Assembly (NCBI GenBank): GCA_009885355.1
Contig: VFKW01000120.1
Span: 1 to 18,652, forward strand
Direction: 5' to 3'
From: Candidatus Berkelbacteria bacterium
GTDB lineage: Bacteria > Patescibacteriota > UBA1384 > VFKW01
Length of the DNA: 18,652 nt
Shown here: positions 7,322 to 14,570 of the stretch, one piece after another
How positions within the stretch are numbered: position 1 is the first letter of the stretch
How the letters are laid out: each line of letters opens with the position of its first letter
The notes under the pieces: model-generated
Told to the model about the DNA's origin: nothing
Databases searched by the model: none
What the model saw: only the letters and a program-made list of their open reading frames with translations
Translations under genes and position numbers: made by a program

Positions 7322-8395
7322 ATGAAAAGCCAACATAAAATTTATCTATTACTGGGAGCAATTGGCGTAGTTTCGCTGGTGCTGGCGCTTTTATTTATGA
7401 CACAGCAACAGAAATCGCGAGATTTAAAACAAGGGGTTTTGAAAACATCTTTGAATAAAATATCTCTGGCACAAGCAGAAGAAATAAATTTTTCATTTGT
7501 GAAAAGCGACAAGACAGGCGTCATGTATTTTAGCGATAAAGATAGTGGTTTTTATAATTTAAACTTGGAAAACGGGAGTCGGACTTTGAGCTGCCAGCTT
7601 AAATTAAATGATTTTTCAACTCAAAATATAATTTATGCCGATGAAGGCAAAATAGCATTAATATTCGGTTCGCCACACCTAGATACGACCAAGTTGGCTT
7701 ATCTAGTGAATATTAAAAATTGCCAAGTCAGGCAAATAGATAGTAATATTACATCCGTAAATTGGTCCGAATCGAATAATAAATTTATATATACTCTTTT
7801 TGATGATAATTTAGTTAAAACAAAATTAATGGAAGCGGATATCCAGCTTGAAAATCCAAAATTGGTCGCGACACTAGATGGCGAAATTTTTAATATTTAT
7901 TGGCTTAATAAAACAAATATAGCATATTTTTATTACCCATCAGATGATAGTGCTACTGATATTTATGCACTAAATCTGGCTTCTGGTGAAAGTGGTACAA
8001 TAATGCGAAATGTAAAAAATGTTTATAAAGTAGCCTTTTACAAAGACGGACGAGTGGCAGTGATCGGATCAAATAAAACGAATGTGAAAGTTTATAAATA
8101 TGACGGACGAAACTTGATCGAGCAGCAGAAATTTGAAGCGAATGGATTGAAAGATATTACTAGTGTAGATTGGCTCAATGGTAATAATTTGATCATCACT
8201 ACTCCTGATCAATACGGAAATACTGAAAGTACTTGGCTAGCGAAATTGGATAAAAAAACTGTCCGAAAATTGCAGTATGATACCAGCGGGTTGCAATACA
8301 CATTTATGAATTTTACCGAGTTGAGCAATAGTCGAGTATTCGCTACAAGCTATGGATTGCCTTATGTGTTTTTATTAAATGATAATTTAAAGTAA
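7322..8395 (+). CDS. Membrane-anchored beta-propeller-like protein
   Basis: I do not recognise a named family. The 357-residue protein has an N-terminal anchor (about residues 6-26), then a long beta-rich domain. This carries recurring blade-like phrases such as GVMYFSDKDSGFYNLNLENG, SVNWSESNNKFIYTLF, DIYALNLASGESGT and SVDWLNGNNLIITT. That pattern fits TolB/WD40-like propeller repeats facing outside the cell. I chose ATG 7322 over the upstream TTG at 7301 because AAGAGGTGA at 7311-7319 precedes it with good spacing and the TTG lies inside the previous gene. It is the last gene of the tight plus-strand run that begins at 3027. A scaffold or binding role in the envelope is inference. Confidence 0.75.
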   Translation: MKSQHKIYLLLGAIGVVSLVLALLFMTQQQKSRDLKQGVLKTSLNKISLAQAEEINFSFVKSDKTGVMYFSDKDSGFYNLNLENGSRTLSCQLKLNDFSTQNIIYADEGKIALIFGSPHLDTTKLAYLVNIKNCQVRQIDSNITSVNWSESNNKFIYTLFDDNLVKTKLMEADIQLENPKLVATLDGEIFNIYWLNKTNIAYFYYPSDDSATDIYALNLASGESGTIMRNVKNVYKVAFYKDGRVAVIGSNKTNVKVYKYDGRNLIEQQKFEANGLKDITSVDWLNGNNLIITTPDQYGNTESTWLAKLDKKTVRKLQYDTSGLQYTFMNFTELSNSRVFATSYGLPYVFLLNDNLK

Positions 8396-8423
8396 TTATC
8401 GATTTAATTAATGTTTAATAAAT

Positions 8424-8533
8424 TAGGGATTTCTCACTTTTGTAGCCCAAGCTTTAGCTTGTATCAGGTTTTGGCAAGCTGAAGCTTGAGCTACATACCA
8501 AAAAAAGCTTGAGTGTCAAATTAGAAATCCCTA
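8424..8533. repeat. Nested palindromic element between convergent genes
   Basis: An outer 11-base inverted repeat, TAGGGATTTCT (8424-8434) with AGAAATCCCTA (8523-8533), encloses an inner one. The inner arms are 21 bases, 8441-8461 and 8475-8495, and pair at 19 of 21 positions across a 13-base loop. The inner left arm is repeated exactly, in reverse orientation, at 2827-2847. The element resembles a small MITE or REP unit and may also act as a bidirectional hairpin for the plus-strand cluster that ends at 8395. Positions 8396-8596 contain no gene. Confidence 0.7.
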
Positions 8534-8550
8534 CAAATGAAAGATCGTGG

Positions 8551-8581
8551 AATAAAAAAAATCGACGGACGAGCCGTCGAT
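8551..8581 (-). terminator. Intrinsic terminator of the minus-strand gene
   Basis: Read on the minus strand, ATCGACGG pairs perfectly with CCGTCGAT around a five-base loop (plus coordinates 8561-8581). It is followed directly by TTTTTTTATT (8560-8551). It lies 15 bases beyond the stop of the gene at 8597-9388. Confidence 0.88.
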
Positions 8582-8596
8582 GAGTAGATTGACAAT

Positions 8597-9388
8597 TTAA
8601 TGAGAGGTGTAGCCGATGATAGAGGCCCATTTCGATATACGAAACAGTTTTTCAGACTTACCGGTTGATAATCGATAGCGCATCAGATAGCCTGAATCTA
8701 TTTGATCTAGTAAAGTGTCATTCGTCTCCCAAGTCGGACTAGAAAGATGAAATTTAAGCTTGGTTTTCTTGCCGGATTTAAGATCATAAATGACATAAAT
8801 CGGATACTCACTATATCTACGGTTGTTTACAACTAGGACTTTATTCCCACCTGGAGAGATATAGGCCTGTTCACAAGGGCAGGAAAACGTTTTCTGTTTA
8901 CGATTGGCGATCTGAAAGATGGTAAAACCTTTTAAGGATGGATAGCAGATCATATCTTGCTTGGCAGTGATGCTGATATTTGATTCAGTGCCAAGGTCAT
9001 ATAATGCGAGCTTACTTGACCCTCGGTTGATTATATCAAGACAATCACGAACATAGCAGACATCATTGCCGATGAAAAATGGTGACAATCCTGAGTTGTA
9101 TTTTCTCGGCTTTGAGCCGGCAATGGCTTTGACTTGAAAGACTCCACCTTTGGCTGGATCAGCGGCGTTTATACAATCGTAGAAAAGCCATTTGCCGTCA
9201 GGCGACCAGGAAATCTGGGTTTGAACCGCACAGGGCAAACGAGTAATAACCGTGATCTTGCCAGTGGCAAGATCAGCAACTTCCAACTTCTTCTCATTGC
9301 AGCTATAATGTGCAATCCGAGCAGCAGAAGTTGGTACGACCAGAGAAAGGATAACGAGACTGTAAAGTACGACTTTTAGATGCTTCAT
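8597..9388 (-). CDS. Secreted cysteine-rich propeller-like protein
   Basis: The 263-residue protein starts with a clear signal peptide, MKHLKVVLYSLVILSLVVPT, with likely cleavage near residues 22-23 (TSA-A). The mature part has TolB-type blade phrases such as ISWSPDGKWLFYD, ALYDLG and IYVIYDLKSGKKTKL. It also has eight cysteines (for example YSCNEKK, LPCAVQ, VCYVRDCLD, FSCPCEQ), an even number suggesting disulfides. A longer frame begins at 9430, but ATG 9388 follows a perfect AGGAGGTGA and starts the signal peptide. The gene is a self-contained unit on the opposite strand, with its own sigma70 promoter and intrinsic terminator, inserted between two plus-strand runs. No lipobox is seen. The ligand or partner is unknown. 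Confidence 0.78.
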   Translation of the reverse strand: MKHLKVVLYSLVILSLVVPTSAARIAHYSCNEKKLEVADLATGKITVITRLPCAVQTQISWSPDGKWLFYDCINAADPAKGGVFQVKAIAGSKPRKYNSGLSPFFIGNDVCYVRDCLDIINRGSSKLALYDLGTESNISITAKQDMICYPSLKGFTIFQIANRKQKTFSCPCEQAYISPGGNKVLVVNNRRYSEYPIYVIYDLKSGKKTKLKFHLSSPTWETNDTLLDQIDSGYLMRYRLSTGKSEKLFRISKWASIIGYTSH

Positions 9389-9418
9389 ATTGAAGTCACC
9401 TCCTAGTTTGATGATAAC

Positions 9419-9447
9419 AGTATAATACAATTTGAATGTAATATCAA
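9419..9447 (-). promoter_or_regulatory. Sigma70 promoter of the secreted-protein gene
   Basis: On the minus strand TTGATA (9447-9442) and TATACT (9424-9419) are separated by exactly 17 bases, matching five of six positions of each consensus box. The expected start lies about 30 bases before the AGGAGGTGA ribosome binding site. Confidence 0.75.
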
Positions 9448-9458
9448 TAGTAAAGAGT

Positions 9459-9475
9459 TATAATATATGAATATG
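9459..9475 (+). promoter_or_regulatory. -10 element next to a start codon (leaderless?)
   Basis: TATAAT at 9459-9464 lies eight bases before ATG 9473. Transcription would begin at or within two bases of that ATG, and no good Shine-Dalgarno precedes it. The -35 region is weak (TTGAAT at 9432-9437 is 21 bases away). The element lies back to back with the minus-strand promoter above. Confidence 0.45.
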
Positions 9476-10660
9476 AAAAAAATATTAATTATAATCGGAT
9501 CGATAATTGGGGTGCTGGGGCTTGGGTTTTTAGGCTACTGGTTTTTTGTTACAGGAACAATTACGATTGATGTTCAACCTAATAGTAGTAATATTTCGAT
9601 CGATGGGCAGTCATCTGGAAACGGCCACGTAAGCTTGAAAGTGAAACGCGGAGTACACCAAATTGAAGTGAAAAATTCCGGATATACGACTATTTTAACC
9701 AGTATTAAAATATTTGGTTTGCAGAAAAAATCGGTAAATATTAAACTTGAAAAATTACCGGAAGCGGTGATGCTCAAAAAAAATATCACAACCCTGAATA
9801 CTGATAATGAATATAAAAATTTACTTTTAGGCAGTAAAGATGGAGCAGAATTTATCAAATATGATCCGGTTGGTAAAAAAGAAGATTTATTATCAAGGAT
9901 TGATTTTGGAAAAGAATTAAAAGTAAAATGGTCGCCAAATAATTTTTTGGCTTATATCTGGAGGGCTGACAAGACCTCAGGATTGGTGGATTTGAAAAGA
10001 TATGATCTGCTGACTCAGACTTTTACTATTGGCAAAGCCGGGGTGATGGATTTGGCCTGGACTTCTGATGGAGAAAAGGTGGCGTATACCTATAAGCCCG
10101 GGGATGGAGAATTTTCACTGGTGCAATCAAGTCCGCTTGGCGAAAATATGGAAAGACTGTATTTTCATTTGGATAAAGAAAAGATCACTGACCCTTACCT
10201 TGAGTGGACAAAAGATGGTAAGGATATTTTACTGCAAGATAAAGACATATTTGTCTATAATTTATATTCACACAAATTAACCAAGATAACAAAAAGTGGC
10301 GAGATGAAATGGGCTCGGTTGTCGAAAAGCGGTAAATATATTATTTATGCCGATAAGTCTAAGACATATCTGGTTTCGCTCGGGGGAAAGAGTGTCAATA
10401 AATGGATGAAAAGCTTGGATAGTGCTGAATGGCTGGAGGATGGACAAGAAATTGTGGGCGTTGCTGGTGGGGAGTTTTACAAGATAAATGCCCAGACCGG
10501 CGAAGTTATTGATTTTGGATATAATGGCAAACGGATCAAGGATGTTGTGAAATTTGGATTTATAAATGATGGGAAAACAGCTTATTTTTTGAGAAAAAAT
10601 GGCGAGCTTTGGAAATTGGATTTGCAAAGAAAGCTGAGTAATGCGAGTAAGGAGGGGTAA
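9473..10660 (+). CDS. Anchored PEGA + beta-propeller-like protein
   Basis: The product has 395 residues. Residues about 4-26 form a membrane anchor. A PEGA-type surface domain follows (about 28-95): GTITIDVQPNSSNISIDGQ, then HVSLKVKRGVHQIEVKNSGY. From about 110 to the end come propeller-like blades such as VKWSPNNFLAYIW, LAWTSDGEKVAYTY, LEWTKDGKDILLQ and MKWARLSKSGKYIIY. ATG 9467 is also possible and adds Met-Asn; I prefer 9473 because of the adjacent -10 element. The stop TAA shares one base with the ATG of the next gene (TAATG), so translation is probably coupled. PEGA domains are usually found on exported envelope proteins. Its ligand is unknown, and it may partner the large protein downstream. 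Confidence 0.77.
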   Translation: MKKILIIIGSIIGVLGLGFLGYWFFVTGTITIDVQPNSSNISIDGQSSGNGHVSLKVKRGVHQIEVKNSGYTTILTSIKIFGLQKKSVNIKLEKLPEAVMLKKNITTLNTDNEYKNLLLGSKDGAEFIKYDPVGKKEDLLSRIDFGKELKVKWSPNNFLAYIWRADKTSGLVDLKRYDLLTQTFTIGKAGVMDLAWTSDGEKVAYTYKPGDGEFSLVQSSPLGENMERLYFHLDKEKITDPYLEWTKDGKDILLQDKDIFVYNLYSHKLTKITKSGEMKWARLSKSGKYIIYADKSKTYLVSLGGKSVNKWMKSLDSAEWLEDGQEIVGVAGGEFYKINAQTGEVIDFGYNGKRIKDVVKFGFINDGKTAYFLRKNGELWKLDLQRKLSNASKEG

Positions 10661-13600
10661 TGCCAGGCGGAGCAACTTTAGATAAACCACAAGATCAATC
10701 AGATAAACAAAGCCTGAATAATTCAGGTGCGTCGCAAAAACCAACAAATGAAGAGATTTATGGTCAAAAGAAAGATGACGGGCCGGGCGCGTTTGATCAT
10801 ATTGGTGATAATTTTAAAATGGATGACGGATTTTTAAATGAAGGTGAAGAAGAGGAACAAGGGGGCGGTAATCAACAGCGCAATAAAAAGGAGAAAGAAG
10901 ACTCCAAGGCTGGTGGAAAGGATGACGGAGATGACGGCTATGTTGATGATCCGGCGACAGCCGGGGCTGGCGCGAGCACGGCAGGGGCGGCTGGTAATGC
11001 GGCAAATGGCACAGATCATCTAGGATCAAGTTCCACAGCCGGAGAGTCTGGCAATCCATCAACCGGTGGCAATATGCCGACAACTGATAGTAAATATGGT
11101 GAAAATGGAGCAAATAACGGAGGATATCATAGCGATCCGACCGGAGATACCGGACTGAATAATTCAGGCTATAATAATTCGAGCAATTCACCTGCCGGAT
11201 ATAATGGCGGTGGAAATGATAGTACAGGTTTAAATAATAATAATTATGGCAATACTGGCGCTAATAGCACCTCGGGTAATGCGGCGACTGGTTCGTCAGC
11301 GACAAATGGCGCGTCTGGTAATGCGGCAGGTGACGGAGCAAAGAAACCGGATGTCGGGGACGTTGAAACGCCTGATGCAGGGGACATGGCGAAAAAGCCG
11401 GGAACGGCAAAAGCGGCCGGAGCGGCAGCGTTATCAGCTGGGGTTGGGGCTCTGCAAGATGGTGAAGGACTTGGAGAGGCTGGTAAGGAGGCGGCAAAAG
11501 CCGCGGCGACTGAGGTAGCTAAGAAGAAAGTCGCTGAAATTGCAGCGAAAAAAGTAGCCGAGGAAGTTGCGAAAAAAGCGGCACTAGCTGCAACTTTGGA
11601 AGCTGCAGGAGATGCTCTGGCAGTTGAAACGGCTGGTATCAGTAAAGCGATCCAATGGGCGATCCAGGCACTTGATTTGGCAAATACATGGTTAAAAGAT
11701 CATGGAGTTGACCTTGCGGGAGCTGGGAAAGCCATGATGCGAAATATGACGATGATTTTATGTGGATTAATAATGTTATTAACTATAGGCGGCTCAGCGA
11801 TGATGATGTTGCCGGCATTTGGGGCGATAAATGGCTCAAATGGGAGAAGTGATCAGGTAACAGTAGCAAAAGATGATCCGGCTAATTCTAAGATCGTTGA
11901 TGCGTCAAATGAGCTAGCTGTACTCGGAGATTCCCTAGGCGGGGCTATCGGAGGCTTAGGAGGTGAAACGCCGGGAACATTATCGAGTCGGAGCGGCTCT
12001 CCAATTTTAGGCTATAAACGATTGAGATTTACAAAAAGAGATCTACAATTTTTAAATAATATTAAAACTAAAGGAGTTGATTCAGTTAAGGGGTCACGCT
12101 TGGATGCTAGAGTGCTTTTTTCTTTGATTTATCTGGCCAATCGGCATAGCTCGCTGATGGTCGGAAATATCGTTTCGGTCTATGAGGATATGCCGATCGA
12201 CAAAGAAAATAGCGCCGATCCGCAGATACTAAAAAATATTTCAGCACATGTCACGGGCCAAGCAGCAGATCTTACAGAGATAGATTTTGTATTTAAAGGC
12301 GTTGACATGGCTAGCTCTTGCAGCAAGACTCCAGAAGATCCAACAAGAGATATTGTTTGGTTCAATGATCAAAAAAAAGAGCTGTACAGACAAAAATGTT
12401 TAGGAAATGTAGCTCAAGGTTTTGCCGGCGGACCGATTATTAATAATGTTATGACGACTGCCATTCCGATCAAAATTATTTGGCAAGATGAGGCGCCAAA
12501 AATAAGCGGAAATAATAAGGCCACAAATCGAGGTGGGGCAGAGAGAAGCGTTGAACAAAATCTAGGCTTGCCACCTGGAGCACTAGATAAGACTAATGGA
12601 CTTGGAGTAGAACAACAGATCGGTTTTGCGGAATTGGCGCAACAATTGGGATTGCCGTCAGAAATCGTGGGCGCGTCCAACAAAGAAGACTTTTTTAAAA
12701 AACTGGGCAGCGGTTATTTGGAAAAACAATTTGGTTTATCGAGTAATAGTCTAGTGGGTAATAATCCGACCGAGATTGCTTCAAGCCTTGCCAATAGATC
12801 AGCCGAAGAGATGTTTAATCTGCCAATGGGCAGTTGGAATAGCGGAAACCTTGTGGATTCTACTATTTCAGTCGGGAGAACAACAATTGAAAAAGAGTTT
12901 GGACTAGCACAGGGTTCATTGAATGATCCGATTTCGGCAAAGGCGGCCATTGCTCAGGCGGGGATACGCCCTGATGATATTACAAAAGTTTCCCGAGCAA
13001 CCGGCATGGATGAGGCTACGGTGAGTAGTTTTATCAATTCGGCCGGGCAAGGAACATTGAATAACGATGCGCTGGGCAGCCTTGGCTCGAGAAAATTGGA
13101 ACAGTCTTGGGGGATGCAGACAGGCAGCCTTACTCCTTATGTAGAAATTGCCAAACAAAAAATAGCGGATCCAGCAAGTGCTGCAAAATCTGCTACTAAT
13201 TTGGCGGATGGTATCGTCTGGGATCAAGTTAATACCAATCTACCATCAGGTGAGATCAATCAAGAAACTGTAAAAAATATGATAAACAAACTAGGTAACG
13301 GAGATAATGTCAAAGATGATATGCTCCAAATGGGAGCGAGTCGAATGGATGGATTTTTTGGGCTAGGATCAGGCACGAGCTATGGTTGTATTAGTGCTAA
13401 AAATTGCAATATTGCTTCACAAACCGATTTATTAACTAATACACAGCTTAAAAATACAGTTGAATCAATTTTTGATGGAAATTTTAATAGTTATAGTTCT
13501 CAAATTGGTCTTGATACTTTAAGGCAAGGGTTGTCAAATGGACCACAAAATTTATCTGTGGCACTCGACCAAGCAACAAAGGATTTGCTTGAGAGTAATC

Positions 13601-14145
13601 CACTGGAAGCAGCAAAACAGATCGGATTAGATGTACTGGATAAAAATACTGGTTGCGGCTCCTGCACTATGGATAGTCTCTTGAGTAAAAAAGATGATTT
13701 GATGAAACAGATTGACCAATCACTTGGATTCGATGAAGGAACAATGGCTGATCTTTTGAGTGGCAAATCAGTCCCTGGCAGCCTATCTTCACTGGGTTCA
13801 AACTCAGGAGCAGGCGGGTTGTCCGGCAGTGGGACTGGAGGAACGTCTTTAAGTAATTTAGCCGATAATGACCCGATGATTATGCAAAAAGTTTATAGGC
13901 CGGAGGCTAGACGAAAAGTACACCAAGTGATTGATGAATTAATCGAGATGCCAAATGTGCTGAAAAATCTAAATTACAAAGTTATTCAGATGATCACTTT
14001 TAGTGAAGACCGAGATGTCGTGCCATTTGAATCAAAAATTGAAAAAATCTATGGAAAATCAATTGCCGATGGTGGTTCGAGAGTAAAAAATTATGGTTTG
14101 TTCTCAATGCCACAGGCACATCGAAATATTCATATCGGATACTAA
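10660..14145 (+). CDS. Large membrane protein with split M15/LAS-like motif and 28-residue repeats
   Basis: I do not recognise a named family for this 1161-residue protein. Residues 1 to about 245 are low-complexity Gly/Asn/Ser/Asp. About 249-330 is Ala/Lys/Glu-rich helix (KKKVAEIAAKKVAEEVAKKA). One membrane segment spans 363-390, with basic residues before it, suggesting the C-terminal 770 residues are outside. Residues about 450-545 resemble LAS/M15 peptidases: a helix ARVLFSLIYLA, then SAHVTGQAADL with H530 and D537 in the HxxxxxxD zinc spacing. The only matching late histidine is H1158 in NIHIGY, at the extreme C-terminus. Between these lie four 28-residue tandem repeats (636-747), dispersed copies to about 1029, CxxxxxC and CxxC pairs, and a Gly/Ser linker at about 1040-1066. 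AAGGAGG precedes the ATG, which overlaps the upstream stop by one base. The coding call is certain; the peptidase reading is tentative. Confidence 0.8.
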   Translation: MPGGATLDKPQDQSDKQSLNNSGASQKPTNEEIYGQKKDDGPGAFDHIGDNFKMDDGFLNEGEEEEQGGGNQQRNKKEKEDSKAGGKDDGDDGYVDDPATAGAGASTAGAAGNAANGTDHLGSSSTAGESGNPSTGGNMPTTDSKYGENGANNGGYHSDPTGDTGLNNSGYNNSSNSPAGYNGGGNDSTGLNNNNYGNTGANSTSGNAATGSSATNGASGNAAGDGAKKPDVGDVETPDAGDMAKKPGTAKAAGAAALSAGVGALQDGEGLGEAGKEAAKAAATEVAKKKVAEIAAKKVAEEVAKKAALAATLEAAGDALAVETAGISKAIQWAIQALDLANTWLKDHGVDLAGAGKAMMRNMTMILCGLIMLLTIGGSAMMMLPAFGAINGSNGRSDQVTVAKDDPANSKIVDASNELAVLGDSLGGAIGGLGGETPGTLSSRSGSPILGYKRLRFTKRDLQFLNNIKTKGVDSVKGSRLDARVLFSLIYLANRHSSLMVGNIVSVYEDMPIDKENSADPQILKNISAHVTGQAADLTEIDFVFKGVDMASSCSKTPEDPTRDIVWFNDQKKELYRQKCLGNVAQGFAGGPIINNVMTTAIPIKIIWQDEAPKISGNNKATNRGGAERSVEQNLGLPPGALDKTNGLGVEQQIGFAELAQQLGLPSEIVGASNKEDFFKKLGSGYLEKQFGLSSNSLVGNNPTEIASSLANRSAEEMFNLPMGSWNSGNLVDSTISVGRTTIEKEFGLAQGSLNDPISAKAAIAQAGIRPDDITKVSRATGMDEATVSSFINSAGQGTLNNDALGSLGSRKLEQSWGMQTGSLTPYVEIAKQKIADPASAAKSATNLADGIVWDQVNTNLPSGEINQETVKNMINKLGNGDNVKDDMLQMGASRMDGFFGLGSGTSYGCISAKNCNIASQTDLLTNTQLKNTVESIFDGNFNSYSSQIGLDTLRQGLSNGPQNLSVALDQATKDLLESNPLEAAKQIGLDVLDKNTGCGSCTMDSLLSKKDDLMKQIDQSLGFDEGTMADLLSGKSVPGSLSSLGSNSGAGGLSGSGTGGTSLSNLADNDPMIMQKVYRPEARRKVHQVIDELIEMPNVLKNLNYKVIQMITFSEDRDVVPFESKIEKIYGKSIADGGSRVKNYGLFSMPQAHRNIHIGY
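12565..12900 (+). repeat. Four tandem 28-codon repeats in the large protein
   Basis: Translation of this stretch (residues 636-747) divides into four units of exactly 28 residues. Each starts with GL or NL, has Asn at column 11 in all four, Gly or Ala at column 20, Glu at column 25 in three of four, and Leu or Phe at column 28. A fifth GL start follows at 748. Related phrases recur later near residues 818, 901 and 1023 with looser spacing. The DNA itself is diverged, so the repeat is old. Confidence 0.8.
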
Positions 14146-14148
14146 AGT

Positions 14149-14182
14149 ACAGTAGTTAGTAGATAGTAGTTGGTAGCTAGGG
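14149..14182. repeat. 34-bp interspersed repeat, copy 2
   Basis: This matches 2786-2819 at 33 of 34 positions and, like it, begins three bases after a stop codon on the plus strand. Confidence 0.8.
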
Positions 14183-14184
14183 GG

Positions 14185-14200
14185 TCCCGCTGCGGCGGGA
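14185..14200. terminator. GC-rich hairpin between convergent genes
   Basis: TCCCGC and GCGGGA pair perfectly around a TGCG loop, 40 bases after the large gene stops and 52 bases beyond the DUF721 stop on the other strand. There is no T run on either side, so its role as a terminator is uncertain. Confidence 0.4.
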
Positions 14201-14260
14201 TAAGCAGCAAGCTTCTTATTTAGCTGTTTAGCTTAATTCTTATTAGCTTATTTAGCTTTT
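14201..14260. repeat. TTAGCT-rich low-complexity tract
   Basis: Repeated TTAGCT/TTAGCTT hexamers, with TTATT spacers, fill the gap and run into the last codons and stop of the minus-strand DUF721 gene. Read in reverse they resemble the TAAGCT repeats at 21-108. Confidence 0.6.
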
Positions 14261-14530
14261 AATTCTATAAGATATTCTTTTTATTTGCTGGGGTTTTATT
14301 TTTTCATTTATTTTATTTATCAAATCTTTTTCAATAAATTTGATTTCCTGGGCGGCTATGGATGAGGGGCAAGAAAGCGTCAAATTGCCGTGTAAGAAAC
14401 GAACAGCCTCAAAACGACCATCGGCGAGGGCGTTGGCTTGCGAGAGAACATAGGCGGCTTGAAACTCATTATTGAGGCCGAGTTTATTCATTCGTTTGGA
14501 AAGTAAATTGTCGATTGAGTCTAAGTCCAT
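14252..14530 (-). CDS. DUF721 (DciA-like) protein
   Basis: This is a 92-residue protein. A short helical N-terminus (LDSIDNLLSKRMNKLGL) is followed by the DUF721 core ADGRFEAVRFLHGNLTLSCP with SSIAAQEIKFIEKDLINKIN, and a basic end. DUF721 includes DciA, the ancestral loader or partner of the replicative helicase DnaB in many bacteria. The position directly after recF in the dnaA cluster supports a DNA replication role. GGAGG (14537-14541 on the complement) lies seven bases from ATG. The last codons and the stop lie in repeat-like DNA, so the C-terminus may have been reshaped. Function as a helicase loader is inferred from family and context. Confidence 0.8.
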   Translation of the reverse strand: MDLDSIDNLLSKRMNKLGLNNEFQAAYVLSQANALADGRFEAVRFLHGNLTLSCPSSIAAQEIKFIEKDLINKINEKIKPQQIKRISYRIKS

Positions 14531-14547
14531 GTAATCCTCCGGATTGG

Positions 14548-14570
14548 TAGCTAGTAGATAGTAGCTAGGG
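14548..14570. repeat. Interspersed repeat, short copy 3, over the recF stop
   Basis: TAGCTAGTAGATAGTAGCTA followed by GGG is a shortened relative of the 34-base repeats. Its 3' part contains the recF TAG stop on the minus strand (14567-14565). Confidence 0.65.

Noticed and set aside
10277..10747. 156-residue minus-strand open frame
   Set aside because: It is antisense to the convincing anchored PEGA/propeller gene, has no recognisable domain or good start signal, and reads as a shadow frame.
10814..11518. Overlapping open frames on both strands in the start of the large gene
   Set aside because: Their Arg/Pro/His/Leu-biased translations are typical frame shadows of a Gly/Asn/Ala-rich low-complexity coding region.
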